The translations under genes and the position numbers were made by a program. The notes beneath the pieces were generated by a model. It was not told the DNA's origin. It searched no databases and saw only the letters and a program-made list of their open reading frames with translations. From the NCBI RefSeq assembly GCF_014202335.1, contig NZ_JACHGP010000017.1, forward strand, positions 1-64,000: a DNA stretch of 64,000 nt, written 5' to 3'. Positions 8,762 through 17,182 of the stretch are shown here, in pieces. The stretch's first letter is position 1, and the number at the start of each line of letters is the position of its first letter. Source of the DNA: Mycobacterium sp. AZCC_0083 (GTDB lineage Bacteria > Actinomycetota > Actinomycetes > Mycobacteriales > Mycobacteriaceae).

Positions 8762-8947
8762 TGTGACTTCCTTCCTGTTCGCGTGCCGGCAAACGCAGAC
8801 GCGCGGTCGTTCGAACCTGTTCAACAGCACTCCCGAGTAAGACGCCGTTCAGGCGCGGGAAATCGGGCCGGAGCAGGAGGATTCATTTCATGTGAGGCGG
8901 GCGCCGACCATCAATCCGCACCTCCCGTCGATCCGATGTTAGACGAG

Positions 8948-8971
8948 AGTCGCTAGAAACAGCAAGTGACT
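8948..8971 (-). promoter_or_regulatory. Island operator, site C (fadA-fadB)
   Basis: AGTCGCT and AGTGACT flank a 10-base spacer (AGAAACAGCA on the plus strand). The site is followed by TTGCGT, so the outer part forms CAAGT-C-ACTTG on the gene strand, as at sites D, B and F. It lies 186 bases before the fadA GTG, farther than at the other targets. Confidence 0.6.
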
Positions 8972-9212
8972 TGCGTAATGAATATCTGACTGTCAGGTGC
9001 GGGCTGAATCTCACATCAGAACGCCGCCGGACTCACCGGGGCGATTCACATCGCCTACTAACTCTGTTGTGGCGCAACCCATTCAGAGCCCATGGCTACC
9101 CGGCGGCAACCTCGCGGATCAGTGCGCGGTCGCTGCGAGATCGGCAAATGTCGGCCCGCGCCGGATCAAGGGCGAATCTTGCCATGACGACGCCTACGGA
9201 TACACGGGCTGG

Positions 9213-9827
9213 CTACCAACGATCCCAGTGAATGTGCTCGGCTTGGGGACTCCTGGGTCCGGGCTTGAAGTCGGTACCGATCGTGTGAGCAACCGGTATG
9301 AGCGCCGCCTGCGTCACCTGCTCGTACGAGAGCCCGAGCACTGCCGCAGCGTCGCGTTCGTGAGCCAGGTGCAGTGACGTCCATGCCGTCCCCAAGCCCC
9401 TGGCCCGGGCGGCGAGCATGAAACTCCAGGTCGCGGGCAGGATCGATCCCCACGCTATGGCTTGCCAAAGGTGAGGAGCATTTTCATACCGGCCTTCGAT
9501 GCATGGGATGACCAGGACCGGCACTTCGTGGAGGTGCTCAGCCAGGTAGGTGGCGGACTTCATCACGGCTTCCTGTCCGGGAGGGGCCTCCGCCGGCTCG
9601 GTCTCGTCTTTGGATTTGCGGTACAGCTCGGCAAGAGCCTTCTTCTGGTCGGCGTCGGTGACGACGACAAAGTGCCAGCCCTGCTGGTTGCCGCCGGTTG
9701 GGGCTTGGAGGGCGAGGTCGAAGCACTCCTCCAACAGATCCCGCTCGACAGGGCGCGACAAATCGAGCCGCTTGCGCACTGTGCGGGTGGTCGACAACAG
9801 CTGATCCGGCGTTAGGTCAAGCGTCAT
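9213..9827 (-). CDS. Nitroreductase-family FMN oxidoreductase (204 aa)
   Basis: The family signature is seen in RTVRKRLDLSRPVERDLLEECFDLALQAPTGGN (start TVRKRLDLSRPV, ending APTGGNQQGW) and the C-terminal GLGTAWTSLHL. Such proteins are FMN dimers that use NAD(P)H to reduce nitro groups, quinones or enones. Here it is a single gene behind operator D, so it probably belongs to the island regulon, perhaps as an ene or quinone reductase for an intermediate. The ATG at 9827 fits the usual N-terminus. Confidence 0.88.
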   Translation of the reverse strand: MTLDLTPDQLLSTTRTVRKRLDLSRPVERDLLEECFDLALQAPTGGNQQGWHFVVVTDADQKKALAELYRKSKDETEPAEAPPGQEAVMKSATYLAEHLHEVPVLVIPCIEGRYENAPHLWQAIAWGSILPATWSFMLAARARGLGTAWTSLHLAHERDAAAVLGLSYEQVTQAALIPVAHTIGTDFKPGPRSPQAEHIHWDRW

Positions 9828-9883
9828 GCGTGCATGCTCCTCGTTTGGCGCGTCGAACTGTCCATGATCCTATGCTATGTGAG

Positions 9884-9907
9884 AGTCACTAGAATTAACA
9901 AGTGACT
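9884..9907 (-). promoter_or_regulatory. Island operator, site D (nitroreductase)
   Basis: This is the best match in the set: AGTCACT and AGTGACT around the spacer AGAATTAACA, both heptads exact. It lies 56 bases before the nitroreductase start, close to the 60-base distance at sites E and G. Confidence 0.7.
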
Positions 9908-10360
9908 TGCGTGAAATAATTCCCACGATCGGACCGCTTGAGGACGGCGCTGGCTGAACCTTGCGGCCATGCCCTCGATGCAGGCGACATGCAGTCGGAC
10001 CGAATTACTAAACGCCCCGGGATGTCTGGAGACTCCACGGCCATCTGGACCCGCCGGCATGAAGGCCCTATCGAACTGAAAGGTGTTGTTCACCATACAG
10101 TTAGAGGCTCGCAGAACACTTCGATCCGGTTCATCGAGCGACTAGCCGAAGAATGAGACCACCTACTACGGTTCATTACGCTTGCGGTCCCGACTCGATC
10201 GGGATGTACCTCTAGCGCTCTGACGACGTCGACAGGATCCGGTCCGCGCGGAAAGTCCGACCAGTTCACCGCAATTGACTGCTGCACTCGCCGCGGATCC
10301 TGAAGAGCAGCCACACAACCAGAAGACCGCGATCCAGTCCCCTGACCAACAGATCGTGTG
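9908..10360. other. Intergenic spacer without recognisable genes
   Basis: About 450 bases between operator D and the end of the IclR gene. Short open frames occur on both strands (for example 9938-10156 plus, 9875-10096 minus) but they lack ribosome-binding sites and recognisable composition. Nothing supportable was found. Confidence 0.5.
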
Positions 10361-11167
10361 TCAGTCCGCGTTTGATTCGCTCCACGCGTTTTCGATCTTG
10401 GTGGCGGCCGCGATCAGCTGCTCACCCCACTTCGGAACGTGTCGCCAGTCGTAGCGGTCCTGCGGCATTGAAATGCTGATGGACGCAACCGCATAGCCGT
10501 CTCGTCCCCGGATTGGACATCCGATCGCGCATACTCCGGGTCGGTTCTCTGCGGTATTGAGCGCATACCCGCGATCACGTACCTCGTCCAGCTCGAGCCG
10601 CAACGCTTCGGGATCGACAGTGGTGCGGTCTGTCATCTTGAGCAGCGGGCGTGACAGCACGTCGTCGACACGTTGTTGCGGCCAAAATGCCAAGATTGCC
10701 TTCCCGGAGGCACACGAGTGAAACGGGAACGTCGCACCAAGGGGGTTGTAGACGCGAACAGGCTGGGTCGAATCCACCCGATCCAGGGTGACCACGCCCT
10801 GTGTGCCGCCGGGCACCGCCAAGTGGATGGCTTCAGCGGTCGTTGCACCGAGCTCTCGCATCAGAGGCATCGCGACGTCTCGCAGGAGGGTGCTCTTCCC
10901 AGCGCGCTGACCGATCGTCCACACATGTTGCGTCAATTCCCAACGGGTTCGTTCGGAGCCCCCATGTTCCAACCATCCGGCTTGAGCCAACGAAACCAGA
11001 GTCCTCTGGACGGTCGACTTCGGCAGCTTGAGCATCCGGGCAAGCTCGCCCACGCCAATGGGCTGGTGTTGTGAGACAACCTCCAGCATTTGAAGTCCAC
11101 GGATGAGACTTCTCATACCTCCGCTGTCCGCCGCCGTTCCCTCGTCGGCGTGCCACTCCTCCGTCAT
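10361..11167 (-). CDS. IclR-family transcriptional regulator (268 aa)
   Basis: An N-terminal winged helix (about residues 17-80, with IGVGELARMLKLPKSTVQRTL, here cut as IGVGELARML and PKSTVQRTLVSL) is followed by the IclR effector domain, with FPFHSCASGKAILAF and the terminal RPGVCAIGCPIRGRDG motif. These proteins bind small carboxylates and control catabolic operons. An in-frame ATG at 11185 also exists, but MTEEWHADEG at 11167 gives the more usual length. It is divergent from the CitE-like lyase gene (236-base spacer) and is its likely regulator. Confidence 0.93.
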   Translation of the reverse strand: MTEEWHADEGTAADSGGMRSLIRGLQMLEVVSQHQPIGVGELARMLKLPKSTVQRTLVSLAQAGWLEHGGSERTRWELTQHVWTIGQRAGKSTLLRDVAMPLMRELGATTAEAIHLAVPGGTQGVVTLDRVDSTQPVRVYNPLGATFPFHSCASGKAILAFWPQQRVDDVLSRPLLKMTDRTTVDPEALRLELDEVRDRGYALNTAENRPGVCAIGCPIRGRDGYAVASISISMPQDRYDWRHVPKWGEQLIAAATKIENAWSESNAD

Positions 11168-11402
11168 GGCTATTTCGTACCACATAACGGCACGCCAATC
11201 CAGTAATCAGTGGGGTCTTCGCCTGTCGGGACCAGCCAGACGGCGAGGCCAAAGGTACGGAGCTTGACCGTTGACACCGCCCGCAGCCGATGGCAACCTC
11301 AGGTGTTCCACACCACGGGCCTCGATGCCGATATATGGCATGAGCCGTCGTACTGCGGCCCGCTACTGTTTCGGTTCTTCAGCACATTCGAAAGAGGATT
11401 CC

Positions 11403-12365
11403 ATGCCACGTCCCTATCGTCCCCGGCGCTCCTGCCTCGCAGTTCCCGGCAGTAGCGAGAAGATGATCAAGAAGGCACAGGCCCTGCAAGCAGATCAAGT
11501 CTTCCTCGATCTCGAAGACTCCGTCGCTCCTGCCGCGAAACCCGGTGCGCGCGCAAATGTCATCGCCGCTCTCCGTGATGGAGCTTGGACGGGTAAGGCA
11601 CGGGTCGTGCGCGTCAACGATGCCGATACGAAGTGGGCCTACGACGACGTGATCAGTGTCGTGACCAACGCAGGCGAGCATCTCGACTGCATCATGTTGC
11701 CCAAGGTCGAGAAGATCGCACACATCCTTTGGCTGGACGTACTGCTCAATCAACTCGAGATGTCATTGGGCCTTCCTCGTGGTGGTATCGGCATCGAGGC
11801 GCAGATCGAAGGGCCTGGTGGGCTGAGCGACATCGACGCGATCGCGGCGGCCACGCCCCGCCTCGAGGCGATCATCTTCGGCCCGGGAGATTTCAGTGCG
11901 GCAATGAACATGCCACAACTCACGATCGGGGGAGGGGATCTCGACCACGGCCCCAATCCGTTCGATCACGTCCTGATGGATATCGCCGTTGCCGCACGCA
12001 AGCACGGGGTTCAAGCCATCGACGGTCCATTCGCAAAGATCCACGACGTTGACGGATACCGCAGCTACTGCGAACGCGCCGCCGCCTACGGATTCGACGG
12101 AAAGTGGGTTCTACATCCTGGCCAGCTCGATGTGGCCAATGCAGTGTTCTCGCCACCACAAGAGTCCTACGACAAGGCAGAGCTGATTCTCGACGCGTAC
12201 GCCTACTACACCTCCGCTGCCGGCGGATCTGTGGGAGCCGTCATGCTCGGTGACGAGATGATCGACGAGGCGAGCGCGAAGATCGCACTGTCGATGGCTA
12301 CGCGTGGACGACGACTGGCGATGAAGCGAACCAGTGTCTTCACACCGCCAGCCCCCGCTCTCTAG
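11403..12365 (+). CDS. CitE/HpcH-type CoA-ester lyase, malyl-CoA-lyase-like (320 aa)
   Basis: An HpcH/HpaI aldolase-fold lyase. Seen are the CoA-binding start RRSCLAVPGSSEKM, the Mg-site segment FLDLEDSVAPAAK, RVVRVND, IMLPKVE, IGIEAQIEGPGG, the substrate loop FGPGDFSAAMNM and WVLHPGQ. Family members cleave malyl-, methylmalyl-, citramalyl- or other 3-hydroxyacyl-CoA to acetyl/propionyl-CoA plus a 2-oxo acid. The ATG at 11403 follows GAAAGAGGATTCC; the frame is open upstream but those residues are not family-like. It converges with the MmgE/PrpD gene (31 bases apart) and is divergent from IclR. Confidence 0.9.
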   Translation: MPRPYRPRRSCLAVPGSSEKMIKKAQALQADQVFLDLEDSVAPAAKPGARANVIAALRDGAWTGKARVVRVNDADTKWAYDDVISVVTNAGEHLDCIMLPKVEKIAHILWLDVLLNQLEMSLGLPRGGIGIEAQIEGPGGLSDIDAIAAATPRLEAIIFGPGDFSAAMNMPQLTIGGGDLDHGPNPFDHVLMDIAVAARKHGVQAIDGPFAKIHDVDGYRSYCERAAAYGFDGKWVLHPGQLDVANAVFSPPQESYDKAELILDAYAYYTSAAGGSVGAVMLGDEMIDEASAKIALSMATRGRRLAMKRTSVFTPPAPAL

Positions 12366-12396
12366 ATGAACGCCGGCATGACGATCACTGAGCTTG

Positions 12397-13581
12397 TCAG
12401 AAGCTCCGGCGCAGCACATCTGCGGCGTCACGCCAACCCAGGTTCATGATCTCGCCGGCCCGCGCGTGACCGACGCAGCGCGTCACCTTCGCGGAGAGGT
12501 CGTCGGCGCTGGCGGGTAGTTCAGGGTGCCCGTACGGGAGGTCGAGGGCGGACTCGGTAACCGTTCCGTCCGACCATTCGACAGCGATTCGCGTTTCGCC
12601 ATGCATCACGCCCTCAGCAGGTCCAGGTGTAGCGACAATCTCAACGCGCTCCATCAAGGCGCGAATCGAGGATCGGTTTACCGAGGCGTCGGTGAACTCC
12701 GCCATTCCGGGAAACTCGTCGACCAGCGCGGTCGCCACCGCGTATTCCATACTGAACTTGGCTTCCAGCCCGGTGTTTGGGTTGTGGTGGATGAGCGGCT
12801 GCACACCAGCCTGCGGGGTTCGCACCTGAATTCCCTCGATGAGACTCAGATCCTTGCCGGCGCATGGCAATCCGCGTACCGCGCTGATCGGACGTTGCAT
12901 GGCGTAACAGCAAGGATGCAACTTGATTGCCAGACCTCCCGGAACGGCTGGCCCGGACAGATCCGGTTCCACCGTTCCCCCCATCAATCGAAACCAATCA
13001 TCGAGGACCGCGGGAGCGGCGGTCGCGCCGGCCGCTGCCAGTCGTGCAGCTCGGACTCCAGCGTCGGTGGCGAATCCCACCTGCAGGGCTTTGCCGGCTG
13101 TGCCGAAGGCTCGTTGAAGGCCTCCCGCACTGGGTATCGCCAGTGCCATCGCCCGAGCCAATCCGGAAACGTCCAGCCCAAGGGTAAGACCGGCTGCTAC
13201 GGCAGCCGCCGGTGCGCCCGCGGTACAGGTGGTATGCCAACCCTGGGAATAGTGGGACCACCCCAGCGCCGTTCCGATCCTCGCCATGACGCCCGCCGCC
13301 GCGAGGTATTCGCGCGCACCACCTCCGACCGACAGCGTCGCGTTGACGCACACGACGCTCACATGGGAACTCGACGGCAGGTGCACATCATCGAAATCCA
13401 ATGCGTGCCCAATTGCCGCCCAACGCAGAGGTTCCGGGAGACCTGCGGTCATCTGTACGACGGGTTCGTCGGACGCCGCCAACGCCACCGCGACGGTGTC
13501 GACCAGCGCCCTCCGGGCCAGCTCGAGGTCGTTGTCGTCTGGGCGTAGTTGGACGGCCCACTCGGCGATATCCGCGATCAT
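12397..13581 (-). CDS. MmgE/PrpD-family protein (394 aa)
   Basis: An all-helical MmgE/PrpD fold, recognised from the opening ARRALVDTVAVALAASD, GHALDFDDVHLPSSSHVS (the conserved D-D-H active-site loop), GWHTTCTAG and the late KLHPCCYAMQRPI. The family includes 2-methylcitrate dehydratase, cis-aconitate decarboxylase and iminodisuccinate epimerase, so the reaction cannot be set from sequence. At 394 aa it is somewhat shorter than PrpD. The ATG at 13581 is taken as the start. It faces the CitE-like lyase, and together they could process a branched C5-C7 dicarboxylate; that is inference. Confidence 0.88.
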   Translation of the reverse strand: MIADIAEWAVQLRPDDNDLELARRALVDTVAVALAASDEPVVQMTAGLPEPLRWAAIGHALDFDDVHLPSSSHVSVVCVNATLSVGGGAREYLAAAGVMARIGTALGWSHYSQGWHTTCTAGAPAAAVAAGLTLGLDVSGLARAMALAIPSAGGLQRAFGTAGKALQVGFATDAGVRAARLAAAGATAAPAVLDDWFRLMGGTVEPDLSGPAVPGGLAIKLHPCCYAMQRPISAVRGLPCAGKDLSLIEGIQVRTPQAGVQPLIHHNPNTGLEAKFSMEYAVATALVDEFPGMAEFTDASVNRSSIRALMERVEIVATPGPAEGVMHGETRIAVEWSDGTVTESALDLPYGHPELPASADDLSAKVTRCVGHARAGEIMNLGWRDAADVLRRSF

Positions 13582-13685
13582 CGGCTCACGTCCACGTGTT
13601 GCGCCGCGCGAGCGTGGCAATGCGCAACATCCGACCATGGTGTGCGATGCCCGCTTTGGGGTCGTCTCTCACGTCTTCGTACGAC

Positions 13686-13925
13686 TCATTGCCGCGTCAA
13701 GTGCAATGAAGAGGTGACTGTGGTCAGGCCGCGCGAGGCGTGCAGTAATGCCTGTGAAAGTTGCTCGGGGCGTGAGCAATCCCCACATCGACTTGTGGCT
13801 GAAGTCGATGGACGAGGCGGGCGCCACTCGCCAGCCTCCGCGAAAGGGGTGCCGATCCGCCCGTCGGACTCGAAGAGGCTCACGGTCGCGGCGTGGATGG
13901 CGCGGTAGCTGTTATCGGTTGACAT
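13686..13925 (-). pseudogene. Short ORF behind operator E, probable 5' stub of a lost gene
   Basis: The ATG at 13925 has a good GGAAGGG six bases upstream and is preceded 60 bases further by operator E. The first 30 codons (MSTDNSYRAIHAATVSLFES...) look like real protein, but the rest turns into Ser/Arg/Pro-rich sequence and ends after 79 codons with no recognisable domain. I read it as the start of a regulon gene whose remainder was deleted; the MmgE/PrpD gene downstream may now use its promoter. It could still be a genuine small protein. Confidence 0.4.
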
Positions 13926-13985
13926 GTCAGCCCTTCCGTTGGGCTTCACGCGGCACTACTTTCCGCGGTCGAAATCCTATGCGAC

Positions 13986-14009
13986 AGTCACTAGAAATAG
14001 CAAGCGGCT
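13986..14009 (-). promoter_or_regulatory. Island operator, site E
   Basis: AGTCACT and AGCGGCT are separated by the 10-base spacer AGAAATAGCA, which resembles the spacers of sites C and D. It lies 60 bases before the ATG of the stub at 13925. The second heptad is degenerate, in keeping with decay of the gene it served. Confidence 0.55.
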
Positions 14010-14058
14010 GTCATATCGCAGGTGTTTGGCGATGTCGGCAGTCTCGGTGATGGGTGGA

Positions 14059-14931
14059 TTACACAGCGTCCGAGAGCGCCGTGAACTCGTCGTCGGTCAG
14101 GGTGACGGTCGCTGCTGCGGTGTTCTCCTCGACGTGCTCGACGCTCGAGGTGCCGGGAATCGGGAGGATCACCGGCGAGCGTCGCAGCAGCCAGGCCAGG
14201 GCCAACTGGGAGGGGCTGGCGCCGTGCTTCTTGGCGAAGGTGTCCAGCGGTTCGCCGGGGCGGGCGAGTTCGCCGGTCGCGATGGGGAACCACGGGATGA
14301 AGGCGATGTCGTTGGCCTCGGCGTAGTCCAGGACGTCCCCGGCCTTGCGGTGGGCGAGGTTGTAGAGGTTCTGCACCGAGACGATATCGGCTATCTCGCG
14401 GGCCTGCTTCAGCTGTTCGACGCTCACCTCGGAGACGCCTATGTGGCGAATCTTGCCTTCCTGCTGCAGTTCCACGAGCGCGCCGAGCTGATCAGCCAGC
14501 GGCACGGCCGCGTCGATGCGGTGCAACTGGTAGAGGTCGATCTGCTCGAGCCCGAGGTGGCGCAGGCTCAAATGCAGCTGCTGACGCAGGTATTCGGGCC
14601 TGCCAACCGGGCGCCAGTCGTGAGGGCCGGACCGGGTGAGACCACCCTTGGTGGCGATGACCACGTCGTCGGCGTAAGGATGCAGGGCAAGGCGGATGAG
14701 GCTCTCGCTGACGAACGGACCGTAGGAGTCCGCAGTGTCGATGAAGTTGACGCCCAGGTCCACCGCGCGACGCAGCACCCGCACTGCTTCGTCGGGATCC
14801 TTCGGGTCGCCCCAGACGCCTGGGCCGGTGAGTTGCATTGCGCCGTAACCGAGACGGTTGACAGGCAGATCGCCGCCGAGGGCGAAGGTGCCCGAGGAGT
14901 CAGCGGGTCGAGTACTGGTCGATGTGGTCAT
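14059..14931 (-). CDS. Aldo/keto reductase (290 aa)
   Basis: A TIM-barrel NADPH-dependent carbonyl reductase. The catalytic tetrad can be placed: Asp and Tyr in DTADSYG, Lys in VIATKGG and His in YQLHR. The C-terminal LPIPGTSS is the cofactor phosphate-binding part. Length is in the range of bacterial AKR proteins. It is divergent from the thiolase operon, with 151 bases between starts that hold operator F, so it may share that control and act on a ketone or aldehyde of the pathway. Confidence 0.92.
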   Translation of the reverse strand: MTTSTSTRPADSSGTFALGGDLPVNRLGYGAMQLTGPGVWGDPKDPDEAVRVLRRAVDLGVNFIDTADSYGPFVSESLIRLALHPYADDVVIATKGGLTRSGPHDWRPVGRPEYLRQQLHLSLRHLGLEQIDLYQLHRIDAAVPLADQLGALVELQQEGKIRHIGVSEVSVEQLKQAREIADIVSVQNLYNLAHRKAGDVLDYAEANDIAFIPWFPIATGELARPGEPLDTFAKKHGASPSQLALAWLLRRSPVILPIPGTSSVEHVEENTAAATVTLTDDEFTALSDAV

Positions 14932-15040
14932 AGAGTCGCTCCGGGGGCCGGGATTGAGCGGACGGGCATGGTGATCTCTCCTTGCTCGGGCAATGGCGGC
15001 TCAGATGGTTGAGTCTGCGCCGTGCACCCGAAGCAATGCA

Positions 15041-15064
15041 AGCCACTTGTATAATCATGTCACT
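15041..15064 (+). promoter_or_regulatory. Island operator with -10 box, site F (thiolase operon)
   Basis: AGCCACT and TGTCACT are separated by 10 bases; a perfect TATAAT at 15050-15055 lies inside the spacer. A repressor on this site would cover the -10 region. The site ends 18 bases before the thiolase GTG, as at site B. It may also affect the divergent aldo/keto reductase. Confidence 0.7.
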
Positions 15065-15082
15065 GGCGGTATTACTAACAGG

Positions 15083-16270
15083 GTGACGAAGAACAACGCA
15101 CGGGTGGTGGGCGTGGGAATGGTCCCGTTCAAGAGCCCGAGTCGGAGCGAGTCCTACGACGTGATGGGCGAGAAGGCGGCAACCGCGGCCCTCGCCGACG
15201 CCGGCATCGACTACGACCAGGTCCAGCACGCATACGTCGGTTACGTCTACGGTGACTCGACCTCTGGACAAGCGGCCCTCTACGGGGTTGGCCAGACCGG
15301 TATCCCGATCGTCAACGTGAACAACGCCTGCGCGACGGGTTCTTCCGCGCTTTTCCTCGCCAGGCAGGCCGTGGAGAGCGGCGCGGTCGATTGTGTGCTC
15401 GCCCTGGGGTTCGAGCAGATGCAGCGCGGTGCCCTGGGCACGCACTGGTCGGACCGCCCAACACCTTTCGACCGGTTCGACGAAGTGATGCACGCGGTCC
15501 AGGGTCGGGACGAGTCCCCGTTCGCAGCACAATACTTCGGTGGCGCGGGACGGCAGTACTCCGAGAAGTACGGCATTGCCCCGGAGACCTTCGCCAAGAT
15601 CTCGGTCAAGGCCCGCCGGCACGCCGCCAATAACCCATATGCCGTCTTCCGTGACCAGGTCACCGTCGAAGAGGTGATGGCCTCGCCGCACATCTACGGC
15701 CCGCTCACCCGCCTGCAGTGTTGCCCACCCACTTGCGGTGCGGCGGCAGCAGTGATCTGCAGCGCCGGGTTCGCTCGCAAATACGGCCTCGACGCTTCGG
15801 TCATCATCAAGGCGCAAGCGATGACGACCGACTCTGCGTCGACATTCGACAGTGCCGACATGATGAACTTGGTCGGGTACGGCATGGCCAAGGCTGCAGC
15901 AGACCAGGTCTACGAAGCTGCTGGCGTCGCCCCAGAGGACATTCGAGTCGTCGAGCTGCACGACTGCTTCACCACCAACGAACTGATCACCTACGAAGGG
16001 CTCGGGCTCACGCCGGAGGGCACTGCCGAGAAGTTCATCGCCGATGGCGACAACACCTACGGCGGACGAGTCGTCACCAACCCGTCGGGTGGCCTGCTCT
16101 CGAAGGGTCACCCGCTCGGGGCAACTGGCCTTGCGCAGTGCGCCGAGCTGGTGTGGCAGCTGCGTGGGCAGGCCGGGGCCCGGCAGGTCGAGGACGTCAA
16201 ACTCGCGCTGCAGCACAACATTGGAGTCGGGGGAGCAGCGGTCGTGACACTGTACGAGAAGGTGAGTTGA
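15083..16270 (+). CDS. SCPx/Ltp1-type thiolase (lipid-transfer protein family, 395 aa)
   Basis: Strongly similar in motif order to mycobacterial Ltp1: VGYVYGDSTSGQ, IPIVNVNNACATGSSAL with nucleophile Cys83, ELHDCFTTNE and GHPLGATGLAQCAEL. SCPx-type thiolases cleave 3-ketoacyl-CoA carrying a 2-methyl branch. The GTG at 15083 is chosen because the degenerate copy at 3249 has the same GTG and 5' sequence behind the same operator; an in-frame upstream ATG at 14993 would include the promoter. It is the first gene of a tight operon with two MaoC subunits, an SDR and two acyl-CoA dehydrogenases. Confidence 0.93.
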   Translation: MTKNNARVVGVGMVPFKSPSRSESYDVMGEKAATAALADAGIDYDQVQHAYVGYVYGDSTSGQAALYGVGQTGIPIVNVNNACATGSSALFLARQAVESGAVDCVLALGFEQMQRGALGTHWSDRPTPFDRFDEVMHAVQGRDESPFAAQYFGGAGRQYSEKYGIAPETFAKISVKARRHAANNPYAVFRDQVTVEEVMASPHIYGPLTRLQCCPPTCGAAAAVICSAGFARKYGLDASVIIKAQAMTTDSASTFDSADMMNLVGYGMAKAAADQVYEAAGVAPEDIRVVELHDCFTTNELITYEGLGLTPEGTAEKFIADGDNTYGGRVVTNPSGGLLSKGHPLGATGLAQCAELVWQLRGQAGARQVEDVKLALQHNIGVGGAAVVTLYEKVS

Positions 16271-16729
16271 GTGGCCGTAGACGCCGCATTCATCGGAACC
16301 CAGCTTCCGGCAACAACTCTCACTGTCGACGCCGGCCGCCTTCGCTTCTTCGCAAAGGCAATCGGCGAGACCAACCCGCTGTACACCGATGTCGCTGTGG
16401 CGAAGGCCGCTGGCTACGCCGATTTGCCCGTCCCGCCGACATTCCTCTTCTCCATCGAGCTCGAGAATCCGGATCAGTTCCGATGGGTCGTCGACCAGGG
16501 CATCGACCCTCGATTCGTACTACATGGCGAGCAGTCCTTCACCTATCACTCCATCGCACACGCAGGTGACACGCTCACGGCGACGCCGCGGATCGTCGAC
16601 GTCTATAGCAAGAAGGGCGGAGCGCTGGAGTTCATCGTCAAGAACACCACCGTCACCCGCGCCGACGGGTCCGCCGTCGCCGACCTGGAGACCGTAATCG
16701 TCGTCCGCAACCCGGGGGCAGCCCAATGA
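16271..16729 (+). CDS. MaoC-like dehydratase subunit, non-catalytic half (FAS1-like, 152 aa)
   Basis: A hot-dog fold protein of the HadA/HadC and ChsH1 kind. The hydratase loop position reads AIGETNPLYTD, lacking the Asp and His of active R-hydratases, so it should bind the acyl chain and rely on a partner for catalysis. The GTG start follows the thiolase stop codon with no gap, and its end overlaps the next gene by four bases (ATGA), giving translational coupling and an expected 1:1 complex with it. Confidence 0.88.
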   Translation: MAVDAAFIGTQLPATTLTVDAGRLRFFAKAIGETNPLYTDVAVAKAAGYADLPVPPTFLFSIELENPDQFRWVVDQGIDPRFVLHGEQSFTYHSIAHAGDTLTATPRIVDVYSKKGGALEFIVKNTTVTRADGSAVADLETVIVVRNPGAAQ

Positions 16730-17136
16730 CGTGGACTCAGCAGATCGAGGTCGGCACCGAACTTCCGGCATTGAAGATCGGCACGATCTCGCGCACGACG
16801 CTGACATTGTTCGCCGGTGCTTCCGGCGACCACAATCCGATGCACATCGACATCGACGTGGCCAAGTCCGCGGGCCTGGGCGATGTGTTCGCGCACGGCA
16901 TGCTGTCGATGGGCTACCTCGGCCGACTGCTTACCGATTGGGTTCCGCAGCAGCGGATCCGGTCCTACCGGGTGCGGTTCGCGGCCATCACTCCGGTGCT
17001 CGGCCAGCCGACTGCCACCGGGAAGGTCGTCTCGATCGACGAGGTGGACGGTGAATGCCGAGCCACATTGGAGCTCGCCGTCACTCTCGCCGACGGTACC
17101 GTCACCCTGACCGGCGACGCCGTCGTCGCACTGTGA
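16726..17136 (+). CDS. MaoC-family (R)-enoyl-CoA hydratase, catalytic subunit (136 aa)
   Basis: Hydratase-2 motif ASGDHNPMHIDIDVA with catalytic Asp35 and His40, then VFAHGMLSMGYLGR. Single hot-dog length, comparable with HadB and ChsH2-type partners. It overlaps the preceding subunit gene by four bases, so the pair should form a heterodimeric (R)-specific enoyl-CoA hydratase. Its product would be oxidised by the SDR encoded next. The pair resembles the two halves of the hydratase domain of peroxisomal multifunctional enzyme 2. Confidence 0.92.
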   Translation: MTWTQQIEVGTELPALKIGTISRTTLTLFAGASGDHNPMHIDIDVAKSAGLGDVFAHGMLSMGYLGRLLTDWVPQQRIRSYRVRFAAITPVLGQPTATGKVVSIDEVDGECRATLELAVTLADGTVTLTGDAVVAL

Positions 17137-17182
17137 TATTCCCCGTCGCTTCGCTCGCCGCAACTGAAAGGTATTGCAGAAC

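Noticed and set aside
12390..12406. Terminator hairpin between the CitE-like and MmgE/PrpD genes
   Set aside because: GAGCTT-N5-AAGCTC forms a short stem, but it overlaps the MmgE/PrpD stop codon and has no T tract.
3207..15064. Assigning the repeated sites to the KstR2 operator because of CAAG...CTTG
   Set aside because: Several sites contain CAAG-N3-CTTG, but the KstR2 motif as I know it has two bases in the centre, and the better shared pattern is the pair of heptads with N10, present where CAAG...CTTG is not (sites A, G, I).
14900..16216. 438-codon minus-strand frame over the thiolase
   Set aside because: Runs antisense through the thiolase and its operator, with no recognisable domain; a shadow frame.
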